Below, one piece after another: positions 1 to 5,490 of a stretch of DNA of 5,511 nucleotides. The notes under the pieces are model-generated. The model did no database searches. It was given only the letters and a program-made list of their open reading frames with translations, and was not told the DNA's origin. Numbering within the stretch: position 1 is the stretch's first letter; every line of letters begins with the position of its first letter. This stretch comes from an uncultured Oscillospiraceae bacterium (GTDB lineage: Bacteria; Bacillota; Clostridia; Oscillospirales; Oscillospiraceae), in the NCBI GenBank assembly GCA_934668605.1, contig CAKUNY010000137.1, positions 1 to 5,511 on the forward strand. Reading direction: 5' to 3'. The position numbers and the translations under genes are program-made.

Positions 1-17
1 CAAACACGCACAAAAAC

Positions 18-1121
18 ATGGCACGCTGCGCTGCTACGGCAACCCTCGCTTGTGTTTTGGGCCTGGGCCTCACGGCTCCGGCCTACGCCGATACCGCATC
101 CGACCTTGCCGCTGCCCGCACCAAACTCGAGCAGATTGGCACCCAAACTCAGCAGATTCACGATGAGCTCGCCACGCAGACGCAGGCGCTTGACCAGACT
201 GCCGGCGAGATCACGCAAAAGCAGCAGGAGATCGCCGAAGGCCAGGCCAAGCTTTCGAGCTACGTTGCCGGCGAGTACAAGACCGGTGGCATGAGTCTGT
301 TGCAGGTTCTGACCGGCGTCGACGATCTGGGCGACATGCTCAACCGCCTGTTCTACTACGGCAAGGTCTCCGACAAGCAGGCCCAGACCATTCAGGAGGT
401 CAAGGACCTCAAGCAGCAGCTCACCGATAAGCAGGCCGAGCAGGAGAAGAACGTCGCCGAGACCCAGAAGAAGGTCGACGAGCTCAACGCCCAGCAGGCT
501 GAGGCTCAAAGTGTCGTGAACTCCCTGGATTCGCAGTTGCAGGCAGAGCTTGCCGCCGAGGCCGAGGCAAACGCCGCACTGCAGGCCGGCATCAACGCCA
601 GCACCGCCGAGAAGGCCACGGTGAGCAACGATACCGCCGGCACGACCGAGAACACCAATCAGGGTGGCGGCACGGCCAACAACGGCGGTCAGACCAACAA
701 TAACCAGGGTGGCGGATCTACTCAGACCACCCCGACACCGCAGCCCTCTACGCCCGCTCCGACGCCGACGCCTTCCGCGCCGAGCCAGTCCGTTGACGGC
801 GGTTCCGTTGTTTCGCGCGCCTACAGCAAGCTTGGTTGCGCTTACTCCTGGGGCGGCATTGGACCGAACAGCTTTGACTGTTCCGGTTTTGTGAGCTACT
901 GCCTCACCGGCCGTTATTGTCGTCTGGGCACCACCGGTACCTTTATGGGTTGGACCCGCGTTTCCGATCCGCAGCCCGGTGACGTTGTGGTGAACTCTTA
1001 CCACACCGGCATCTACATCGGCAACGGCCAGATGATCCATGCTTCCGACTACAGCACGGGCGTTATCATCAGTTCCGTCGCCGCCGGCATGAACAACAAC
1101 TACATTTTCGTTCGCTACTAA
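18..1121 (+). CDS. Exported coiled-coil NlpC/P60 peptidoglycan hydrolase (5' end uncertain)
   Basis: A secreted cell-wall endopeptidase of the NlpC/P60 cysteine peptidase family, which cleaves peptide stems of peptidoglycan; many relatives act in daughter-cell separation. Read from position 18 it has 367 residues. Residues 1-24 form a signal peptide with a hydrophobic core and an AYA cleavage motif before D25. Residues 26-200 are Q/E/K/A-rich coiled coil, like the regulatory N-terminal part of PcsB/RipA-type hydrolases. Residues 203-258 are a low-complexity N/G/T then P/T/S linker. The catalytic domain is 261-367, with Cys288 in FDCSGF, His329 in YHTGIYIG and His341 as likely third catalytic residue. 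No Shine-Dalgarno sequence precedes the ATG at 18 and the frame stays open to the window edge (N-T-H-K-N before M), so the real start may lie upstream. Additional cysteines at 274, 295 and 301 lie in the catalytic domain. Family is certain; substrate and physiological role are inferred. Confidence 0.93.
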   Translation: MARCAATATLACVLGLGLTAPAYADTASDLAAARTKLEQIGTQTQQIHDELATQTQALDQTAGEITQKQQEIAEGQAKLSSYVAGEYKTGGMSLLQVLTGVDDLGDMLNRLFYYGKVSDKQAQTIQEVKDLKQQLTDKQAEQEKNVAETQKKVDELNAQQAEAQSVVNSLDSQLQAELAAEAEANAALQAGINASTAEKATVSNDTAGTTENTNQGGGTANNGGQTNNNQGGGSTQTTPTPQPSTPAPTPTPSAPSQSVDGGSVVSRAYSKLGCAYSWGGIGPNSFDCSGFVSYCLTGRYCRLGTTGTFMGWTRVSDPQPGDVVVNSYHTGIYIGNGQMIHASDYSTGVIISSVAAGMNNNYIFVRY

Positions 1122-1144
1122 GTTAGCTACACAACGAACGAATG

Positions 1145-1183
1145 TGGACCTCGCAACTTTCGGGCTGCGGGGTCCATTGCTTT
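1145..1183 (+). terminator. Probable Rho-independent terminator of the NlpC/P60 gene
   Basis: An 11-bp stem (1145-1155 with 1166-1176, one G-T wobble) surrounds a 10-base loop, 23 bases after the stop codon. The following tract TTGCTTT is only moderately T-rich, with a further T-rich run near 1195-1203. It separates the hydrolase gene from the DegV gene. Confidence 0.7.
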
Positions 1184-1211
1184 GGGTGCACAGTCTTTGT
1201 TTTGAGGCAAC

Positions 1212-1236
1212 CTATCTAGTTTTGAATACTAGATAG
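1212..1236. promoter_or_regulatory. Putative operator upstream of the DegV-family gene
   Basis: A perfect inverted repeat: CTATCTAGT at 1212-1220 and ACTAGATAG at 1228-1236, with a 7-base spacer. It ends 25 bases before a TATAAT box, so its centre lies near -50 relative to the expected transcription start. The word at 1213-1229 recurs at 2886-2902, upstream of the DUF1836 regulator gene, with 16 of 17 bases the same. The symmetry, AT-rich spacer and position suggest a binding site for a dimeric regulator, most simply the DUF1836 protein itself. No T-run follows, so it is not a terminator. The binding partner is inference. Confidence 0.7.
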
Positions 1237-1261
1237 ATGTCGCACAGAGCGGCAAGATGGC

Positions 1262-1267
1262 TATAAT
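1262..1267 (+). promoter_or_regulatory. -10 box of the DegV-family gene promoter
   Basis: A perfect TATAAT lies 29 bases before the start codon. The matching -35 position (about 1239-1244, GTCGCA) is a poor match to TTGACA. A good -10 with a weak -35 just downstream of an inverted repeat would fit a promoter that needs an activator, though this is inference. Confidence 0.55.
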
Positions 1268-1296
1268 TATTGAGAAACAATTAGAAAGGACCCTCT

Positions 1297-2163
1297 ATGA
1301 GCTGGGCACTTATCTCCGATTCGAGCTGCAACCTCCGCGATTGGCAACCGACCGCACCCCATACCACCTTTGCATTCGCACCCCTCAAGATCCGAGTAGG
1401 GGAGCGAGAGTTTGTCGATGATTTGTCACTCGATGTCCACGAGCTCAACTGCGCTGTCCAGGCAGAGACGAGCGCTTCATCGAGCGCTTGCCCGAGTGTA
1501 GGGGAGTGGGCAGAGCTTTTTAAGCTGGCCGATAAGACGATCTGCATGCCCATCTCCGAGGGCGTCTCGGGTAGCTATAACGCCGCCGCTACGGCACGCG
1601 ATATGGTACTTGCCGAGGAGCCTGATCGTCAGATTCATCTGGTCAACTCGCGCGCCGCGGGTGGCAAAATGGACTTGATTTTCCTGCTGTTCGACCGCTA
1701 TATTGCAAACAATCCAGATGTCTCCTTTGAGGAGGCCTGCAACTATTTTGATGCCCTAGAGCAGAACAGCAAGATCCTCTTTAGCCTGTGCAACTACCAG
1801 AACCTCGCGAAGGCCGGACGAATCCCCAAGGCTGCCGGCGTCATTGCCAACAAGCTCAATATTCGAATTTTAGGAACGGCAAGCGAGGCGGGCGAGATCG
1901 AACTCGTTGGGCACACGCGCGGCGAAAAGAAGATGCTCAACAAGATTATGGACACCATGGAGGCCGAGGGCTTTTCGGGTGGCGAGGTCATCATCGATCA
2001 CGTTGAAAACGAAACGGGCGCACAGGCGCTGGCCGATCGCATTGTCGAGCGCTGGCCCGGCTCCAAGACCGTCATCATGCCCTGTAACGGTCTGGATTCC
2101 TACTACGCCGAAATGCACGGCCTCATCATCGGCTACGGCATGGGCGTGGCATCTGGCCGATAA
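1297..2163 (+). CDS. DegV-family (FakB-like) fatty-acid-binding protein
   Basis: A 288-residue cytoplasmic protein of usual DegV/EDD-fold length. Characterised family members (FakB) bind one fatty acid and present it to the kinase FakA for acyl-phosphate formation and phospholipid synthesis. Visible family motifs in order: ISDSS at 6-10, PLKI.VGEREFVDD at 29-42, CPSVGEW at 65-71 (the usual TSQPS region), ISEGVSGSYNAA at 86-97 (the usual SS.LSGTYQSA), VNSRAAGG at 116-123, and NLAKAGRIPKAAG at 169-181, containing the family GRI signature with Arg175. The C-terminal motif is altered: the usual HTGPG is GYGMG at 279-283, so the family His is missing. Start chosen because AGAAAGGA lies 6 bases before the ATG at 1297. 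It stands alone between terminators and converges on the DUF1836 regulator gene, with which it shares an upstream word. No fakA is in the window, so the ligand and partner are not shown. Confidence 0.92.
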   Translation: MSWALISDSSCNLRDWQPTAPHTTFAFAPLKIRVGEREFVDDLSLDVHELNCAVQAETSASSSACPSVGEWAELFKLADKTICMPISEGVSGSYNAAATARDMVLAEEPDRQIHLVNSRAAGGKMDLIFLLFDRYIANNPDVSFEEACNYFDALEQNSKILFSLCNYQNLAKAGRIPKAAGVIANKLNIRILGTASEAGEIELVGHTRGEKKMLNKIMDTMEAEGFSGGEVIIDHVENETGAQALADRIVERWPGSKTVIMPCNGLDSYYAEMHGLIIGYGMGVASGR

Positions 2164-2182
2164 TGTCCAACTAGACAAACTT

Positions 2183-2223
2183 ACGGGCGGGATATGGGGC
2201 CAGTGGCTCTTTATCCCGCCCGT
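2183..2223. terminator. Bidirectional terminator between the convergent DegV and DUF1836 genes
   Basis: A GC-rich stem of 12 bp pairs 2183-2194 with 2212-2223, and a smaller inner hairpin GCC/GGC lies at 2199-2207. It sits between the two convergent stop codons (20 and 12 bases away). The flanks are modestly T-rich on each strand: CTTAT after the plus-strand stem, and AAGTTTGTCTAGTT on the minus strand. Confidence 0.8.
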
Positions 2224-2235
2224 CTTATACCTCGG

Positions 2236-2847
2236 TTAGCTATTAAACCCATTGAACTTGAGATAGCTCATCAGATAGGCCTTTGAGACAAAGGATGAAA
2301 CCGCACTGCGAACAAGCAGCGACTCACGCGTAATCTGATGCGCCGTATCGGGAACCGGCGTCTGCTCGACGGAAAATGCCGCCCGAATCGATGCCTCAAG
2401 CTGATCGACGACATAATCGAAGGCCGTCGGGGCATCATAGCTCAGACGCTGGATATTAAAGAGCGCCTGGACAGCGGCAATGGGCAGCACCTGCTTAAAG
2501 ATGCAGATGGCAATCAGGCGCGCAATCTGCTCGCGACCATACTGCTTTTTAACAGGAGCCGGAACCAAGCCGACCTTGACATAGTTATTGATCATCGAAG
2601 GCGTAATGACGGGCTGCTCCACACAAATGGAAAGTGGTTCCATCCACAGCGAGACATATTCAATAACCTGATCGCGATAGAGTGTCACGTTTGGCAGCTG
2701 ATCATAGCGCGCAAGACTAAGCGAATTGAGATTGCGCACGATATCTGATTGGATAAATGCATCAGGTAGCACCGTAGGTTGAATATCTTCCGGTTTAATG
2801 CTGACCGACGTATCGGACATCGGGATAACATGTTTAACGTGATTCAT
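2236..2847 (-). CDS. DUF1836 family MerR-like transcriptional regulator
   Basis: A 203-residue predicted DNA-binding protein with no signal peptide or membrane segment. Residues 53-133 match DUF1836, a MerR-like helix-turn-helix family. The core is ITPSMINNYVKVGLVPAP at 81-98, then KKQYGREQIARLIAICIFKQVLPI at 100-123 (longest part split here as KKQYGREQIARL and IAICIFKQVLPI). The segment from about 134 to 203 is largely helical and probably serves for dimerisation or effector sensing. The start is taken at 2847, not 2967: GGAGGA lies 5 bases upstream, while the longer form would run through the shared operator-like element and trxB terminator. It converges on the DegV gene, both have the same upstream word, and both leaders end in GGACCCTC just before ATG or TATG. 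Autoregulation and control of the DegV gene are inferred from that. The effector is unknown. Confidence 0.88.
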   Translation of the reverse strand: MNHVKHVIPMSDTSVSIKPEDIQPTVLPDAFIQSDIVRNLNSLSLARYDQLPNVTLYRDQVIEYVSLWMEPLSICVEQPVITPSMINNYVKVGLVPAPVKKQYGREQIARLIAICIFKQVLPIAAVQALFNIQRLSYDAPTAFDYVVDQLEASIRAAFSVEQTPVPDTAHQITRESLLVRSAVSSFVSKAYLMSYLKFNGFNS

Positions 2848-2852
2848 GAGGG

Positions 2853-2858
2853 TCCTCC
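2853..2858 (-). promoter_or_regulatory. Ribosome binding site fixing the DUF1836 gene start
   Basis: GGAGGA on the minus strand, 5 bases before the ATG at 2847. It decides for the 203-residue form over a 243-residue open frame starting at 2967, which has no comparable site and would overlap the regulatory elements. Confidence 0.85.
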
Positions 2859-2871
2859 GTTCATTTTCTAT

Positions 2872-2877
2872 ATTGTA
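2872..2877 (-). promoter_or_regulatory. Possible -10 box of the DUF1836 regulator gene
   Basis: TACAAT on the minus strand, 24 bases before the start codon. No convincing -35 stands 16-18 bases upstream. The putative operator at 2880-2902 would fill the -35 to -10 spacer, where MerR-type regulators typically bind, which would suit autoregulation. Confidence 0.4.
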
Positions 2878-2879
2878 TT

Positions 2880-2902
2880 CTAGATTATCTAGTTTTGTAT
2901 AC
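2880..2902. promoter_or_regulatory. Putative autoregulatory operator upstream of the DUF1836 gene
   Basis: CTAGAT at 2880-2885 and ATCTAG at 2887-2892 form a perfect 13-base palindrome around T2886. The right part, TATCTAGTTTTGTATAC at 2886-2902, matches 16 of 17 bases of the word at 1213-1229 before the DegV gene. The left part, TTGTATTCTAGAT at 2873-2885, matches 11 of 13 bases of 1222-1234. The two half-sites thus face the opposite way compared with the DegV operator. It lies 33-55 bases before the regulator start codon. Confidence 0.65.
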
Positions 2903-2920
2903 CACTTCGGGCTGCATGCT

Positions 2921-2966
2921 AAAAGTAATGGGACGGGACAGCGTGTAGATCCACTGTCTCGTCCCA
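2921..2966 (-). terminator. Rho-independent terminator of trxB
   Basis: A 12-bp stem (2955-2966 with 2929-2940, one G-T wobble) and, read on the minus strand, a TTACTTTT tail at 2928-2921. It lies 45 bases after the trxB stop codon and just ahead of the DUF1836 regulator's upstream region, isolating that gene from trxB transcription. Confidence 0.8.
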
Positions 2967-3011
2967 TATAGTTAAAAATATAACAACCTTACATAAGATA
3001 TATTATCGTAC

Positions 3012-3950
3012 TTATCCACACAGAAAGGCGTATGCAGCGGTTGCCGCTATGGCTCCATCAGAAACGGCGGTCACAACCTGACGTAAACGCTTGGAGCGGA
3101 TGTCGCCAGCTGCAAACAAGCCGGGTGTACGGGTGGCCATCGATTCGTCAGTCACGATGCCGCCATCGGACGCAAGATCGACCAGATGCTCGACAAGCTC
3201 GGTATGGGGCTGCGTACCGGTAAAGACAAAGATGCCAAACGAGCCAGGATCAAAGGACTCAGCGTACGTTTCACCAGTCGCATTGTCCTTAAAGGTGATT
3301 GTCGTGGGCATGGTCTCGCCAGAAAGCTCGACAATACTAGTTTGGTACCTAACTGAAATATTATCCTTAGCAAGAACCTTTTGAACGACGCCCTCAGGTG
3401 CGCGGAACTGATCGCGGCGCAAAACGATGGTCACGCTGCTGGCGATATCGGACAGAAACATCGCCTCCTCGCAAGCCGAATTACCGCCACCGATCACAAA
3501 CACCTGCTTGCCGCGGAAGAACATGCCGTCGCACGTTGCGCAATACGAAACGCCACGACCGCGATACGTGTCCTCCCCGACAAAACCGGCAGGACGCGGC
3601 GTGGCGCCCATGCAAGCGACAACGCTTCTAGCCGTCGTGTCACCCGTATCATGATGCACGGTAAACTGCGCAGCATCTGCATCATAATCGATGCCCGTCA
3701 CCATGCTCCATTCAACCTGGGCACCAAGGCCTTCCGCATGCTGCTGAAAACGCTCACCCAGCTCGGCACCGCTCAGGAGCGGAATGCCCGGGTAATTCTC
3801 GATTTCATTCGTCGTGGCGATTTGTCCACCAGACATACCCTGCTCAAAGACCGTAGTCGTAAGGTTGGCGCGGGCAGCATAAATAGCGGCTGAATATCCT
3901 GCAGGACCGCCGCCAATAATCGCAATATCGATAGGCTGTTCAAGAGCCAT
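3012..3950 (-). CDS. trxB: Thioredoxin reductase (NADPH)
   Basis: A cytoplasmic FAD-dependent enzyme that passes electrons from NADPH to thioredoxin, which in turn reduces ribonucleotide reductase and other disulfides. The 312-residue product has the usual length. FAD-binding GGGPAG is at 13-18, the redox-active pair CATC at 137-140 (Cys137, Cys140) is followed by DG, the NADPH fold GGGNSA is at 154-159, the NADPH-phosphate motif is LRRDQFRA at 177-184, and the C-terminal FAD motif AAGDIR is at 280-285. The common HRR of the NADPH motif reads LRR here, but both arginines remain. The start at 3950 is preceded by GAGAGGA with 6-base spacing and places the FAD motif at the normal distance; an extension to 3998 adds 16 residues without family support. 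It is downstream of dut with a 147-base gap and ends in a good terminator. A related flavin-dependent disulfide reductase with another partner is possible but less likely. Confidence 0.93.
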   Translation of the reverse strand: MALEQPIDIAIIGGGPAGYSAAIYAARANLTTTVFEQGMSGGQIATTNEIENYPGIPLLSGAELGERFQQHAEGLGAQVEWSMVTGIDYDADAAQFTVHHDTGDTTARSVVACMGATPRPAGFVGEDTYRGRGVSYCATCDGMFFRGKQVFVIGGGNSACEEAMFLSDIASSVTIVLRRDQFRAPEGVVQKVLAKDNISVRYQTSIVELSGETMPTTITFKDNATGETYAESFDPGSFGIFVFTGTQPHTELVEHLVDLASDGGIVTDESMATRTPGLFAAGDIRSKRLRQVVTAVSDGAIAATAAYAFLCG

Positions 3951-3956
3951 TACGTA

Positions 3957-3963
3957 TCCTCTC
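3957..3963 (-). promoter_or_regulatory. Ribosome binding site fixing the trxB start
   Basis: GAGAGGA on the minus strand, 6 bases before the ATG at 3950. It supports this start over the in-frame ATG at 3998. Confidence 0.7.
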
Positions 3964-4041
3964 GTCGAAGCGAAAACGTTCTTTGCCCTCATACCCAAAT
4001 TCGAGCAAGCATGACACCGCGCCCTACCCTATTACGGAGCT

Positions 4042-4071
4042 ATTATTTCTATAAACGCCTCCAACGATCAA
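4042..4071 (-). promoter_or_regulatory. Possible trxB promoter in the dut-trxB gap
   Basis: On the minus strand, TTGATC (4071-4066) and AATAAT (4047-4042) stand 18 bases apart, about 90 bases before the trxB start. Both hexamers are imperfect. The 147-base gap (3951-4097) otherwise holds no gene or convincing hairpin, so read-through from dut is equally possible. Confidence 0.35.
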
Positions 4072-4097
4072 TGCCGCGACCAAACGGCTAAATCGAG

Positions 4098-4541
4098 CTA
4101 GGCCACACCGCTGGAACCAAAACCACCGGCTCCTCGATCCGTTTCATCGAGCTCGTCCACTTCGACAAGCTGCACAGTAGGAACCTCTTGGATAACCAGC
4201 TGGGCAATGCGGTCGCCCTTAGTGATGACAATGTCATTCGAAGGGTCCAGATTGATAAGAATGACCTTGAGCTCTCCGCGGTAGTGGGCATCGATGAGAC
4301 CCGGCGTGTTGACTATAGACAGGCCCTGCTTGATAGCCAGGCCGCTACGGGGCTGAACAAACCCGGCATAACCATCAGGCAGAGCGATCGCCAGGCCCGT
4401 GGAAACAAGGCGACGCTCAAAGGGCTTAAGCACGCAGTCTTCGTTAGCGCGCAGGTCAAGACCGGCATCTGTGGGGTGTGCGTAATGCGGGATCTCGACG
4501 GTAGGGTCGAGACGCTTAATGTTAACGGTAATGTTGGACAT
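4098..4541 (-). CDS. dut: Deoxyuridine 5'-triphosphate nucleotidohydrolase (dUTPase)
   Basis: Hydrolyses dUTP to dUMP and pyrophosphate, keeping uracil out of DNA and feeding thymidylate synthesis. The 147-residue product is the normal length of a trimeric dUTPase, and all five motifs are present: I PTDAGLDL at 23-30, II PRSGLA at 64-69, [17 protein letters not shown] at 78-91 with catalytic Asp84 and Tyr87, [11 protein letters not shown] at 109-117, and [11 protein letters not shown] at 136-145. The ATG lies 4 bases after the nrdR stop codon and its Shine-Dalgarno AAGGTGA overlaps that stop, so the two genes are almost surely co-transcribed and translationally coupled. Motif V has SSG where STG is usual, a conservative change. 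Confidence 0.97.
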   Translation of the reverse strand: MSNITVNIKRLDPTVEIPHYAHPTDAGLDLRANEDCVLKPFERRLVSTGLAIALPDGYAGFVQPRSGLAIKQGLSIVNTPGLIDAHYRGELKVILINLDPSNDIVITKGDRIAQLVIQEVPTVQLVEVDELDETDRGAGGFGSSGVA

Positions 4542-4545
4542 GAAA

Positions 4546-4989
4546 TCACCTTAGCTTGTCGAGCTCTTGCAGAAACTCATCGACGTCTTTAAAGTCACGG
4601 TAGACCGAGGCGAAGCGGATGTATGCCACCTTGTCGATCTTGGCCAAGCGCTTGAGCACCATATCGCCCAGCTCATGCGAGGTCACCGCCGTTAGGGTGC
4701 GGGATCGTAGCTCGACCTCGATATCGTCGATGATCTCGTTGAGCTTTTTGGTGTCGATATCGCGCTTGATGGTGGCGCGCATCAGACCAACCAGCAACTT
4801 ATTGCGATCGAAGCGCTGCTTGGAACCATCGGACTTTATGACCTCAATCGGGTCTTCGCAGCGCTCGAAGGTTGTGAAGCGATAGTTGCACGAACAGCAT
4901 TCACGACGACGCTTGATCGTATTGTTCGATTCCTGCATACGGGAATCAACGACGCGGGTATGTGCCTTGCCGCATTTAGGACAGCGCAT
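4546..4989 (-). CDS. nrdR: Transcriptional repressor NrdR
   Basis: A zinc-ribbon/ATP-cone repressor that binds paired NrdR boxes before ribonucleotide reductase genes and senses ATP/dATP. The 147-residue product is near the usual 150-160 residues. The zinc ribbon uses Cys3, Cys6, Cys31 and Cys34, with VVDSR at 13-17, the basic KRRR at 26-29 and the signature RFTTFER at 37-43. The ATP-cone spans about 48-138. Cys32 is an additional cysteine inside the second zinc-binding pair. The start is firm: AAAGGAGG lies 4 bases before the ATG. The start codon and part of this site lie in a perfect inverted repeat (4986-5025). It sits 51 bases after the LysM gene and overlaps its stop with the dut ribosome-binding site. 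No ribonucleotide reductase gene is in the window, so the target is elsewhere. Confidence 0.97.
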   Translation of the reverse strand: MRCPKCGKAHTRVVDSRMQESNNTIKRRRECCSCNYRFTTFERCEDPIEVIKSDGSKQRFDRNKLLVGLMRATIKRDIDTKKLNEIIDDIEVELRSRTLTAVTSHELGDMVLKRLAKIDKVAYIRFASVYRDFKDVDEFLQELDKLR

Positions 4990-5025
4990 GGTACCTCCTT
5001 TTACACGATAACAAGGGTACCATGC
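4986..5025 (-). repeat. Perfect 10-bp inverted repeat enclosing the nrdR ribosome binding site and start codon
   Basis: GCATGGTACC (4986-4995) and GGTACCATGC (5016-5025) are exact reverse complements 20 bases apart. In the mRNA they would form a 10-bp stem with a 20-base loop. The nrdR start codon (4989-4987) is fully paired and the last bases of its Shine-Dalgarno sequence lie in the stem, while AAAGGA stays in the loop. Each arm contains a self-complementary GGTACC, so a pair of protein sites 30 bp apart is also possible. It has no T-run and is not a terminator. Confidence 0.8.
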
Positions 5026-5040
5026 ACGGCCCGGTAATGA

Positions 5041-5490
5041 TTACGAACGGGCAGGAACTTTAAGATGCGCACCTGCATCGAGCGAACCATGCTCCAGGTG
5101 ATTGACGCTTCGGATCATGTCGGAGGTCTCCTGCGTAGAAAGGCCCTCAACCGGATGATCCTCGGCAAGGGACCACAGGGAATCGCCCGCCTGCACGCGC
5201 ACCGTCTCGTACGTGACGTTGGCCACGGAATCCGTGTAGGCAGCGTGACGGGCGGTAAATACCGTCGTCGCAAGCACAAAGAACAACGTGAACGCGACGG
5301 CGATCGCAACGACCGTCGAGGCCTTCAGGGCAACAGGAGCCGAAGCCACGGCCGTATGCCGAACGCGATTAGGCTTAGGCGCAACAGCCTGAAAACCGGA
5401 ACGACCACCTTTGACGACCGTAAAGGCGGGTGCTGCAGGCGCCTCGAGCTTAAGGGCGAGGTTTCCCTGGACCATATCGGCTGCATTCAT
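5041..5490 (-). CDS. LysM-domain membrane protein, probable SOS-linked division regulator
   Basis: A 149-residue single-pass membrane protein. Residues 1-57 are a basic, Ala/Pro-rich cytoplasmic tail, 58-79 a hydrophobic membrane segment, and 95-146 a LysM peptidoglycan-binding domain (VRVQAGDSLWSLAED at 97-111, then HLKVP at 142-146 near the end). The outside position of LysM follows from the positive residues before the membrane segment. AGGAG lies 7 bases before the ATG at 5490. In Mycobacterium and Corynebacterium, the gene between lexA and nrdR encodes an SOS-induced wall or division protein (Rv2719c/ChiZ, DivS), and firmicute YneA has the same build; this gene has that architecture and is followed by nrdR. 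No enzymatic domain is visible, so division inhibition is inferred from context. Only 21 upstream bases are present, so a LexA box cannot be judged. Confidence 0.87.
   Translation of the reverse strand: MNAADMVQGNLALKLEAPAAPAFTVVKGGRSGFQAVAPKPNRVRHTAVASAPVALKASTVVAIAVAFTLFFVLATTVFTARHAAYTDSVANVTYETVRVQAGDSLWSLAEDHPVEGLSTQETSDMIRSVNHLEHGSLDAGAHLKVPARS

Noticed and set aside
2338..2748. 136-residue open frame on the plus strand opposite the DUF1836 gene
   Set aside because: Antisense to the DUF1836 core, low-complexity basic product, no supporting ribosome-binding site.
2848..2967. N-terminal extension of the DUF1836 protein to a 243-residue form
   Set aside because: It would be translated across the trxB terminator and the operator-like element; GGAGGA directly before 2847 marks a better start, and the added residues show no domain.
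3336..3350. ACTAGTTTGGTA-like sequence in trxB resembling the DegV/DUF1836 word
   Set aside because: Inside coding sequence, only a partial match, and lacking an inverted partner; likely chance.
3381..3893. 170-residue open frame on the plus strand opposite trxB
   Set aside because: It lies wholly antisense to a well-supported trxB and its product shows no recognisable motif; a shadow of coding bias.
3951..3998. N-terminal extension of TrxB by 16 residues
   Set aside because: The ATG at 3950 has a good ribosome-binding site and puts the FAD motif at the usual distance from the start.
4986..5025. NrdR box pair in the nrdR upstream region
   Set aside because: The three-turn spacing is suggestive, but the arms do not resemble the ACAC...GTGT NrdR box consensus.
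5034..5044. Palindrome GTAAT-G-ATTAC over the LysM stop codon
   Set aside because: Arms of only 5 bp with a one-base centre; too short to call an operator and unable to form an RNA hairpin.
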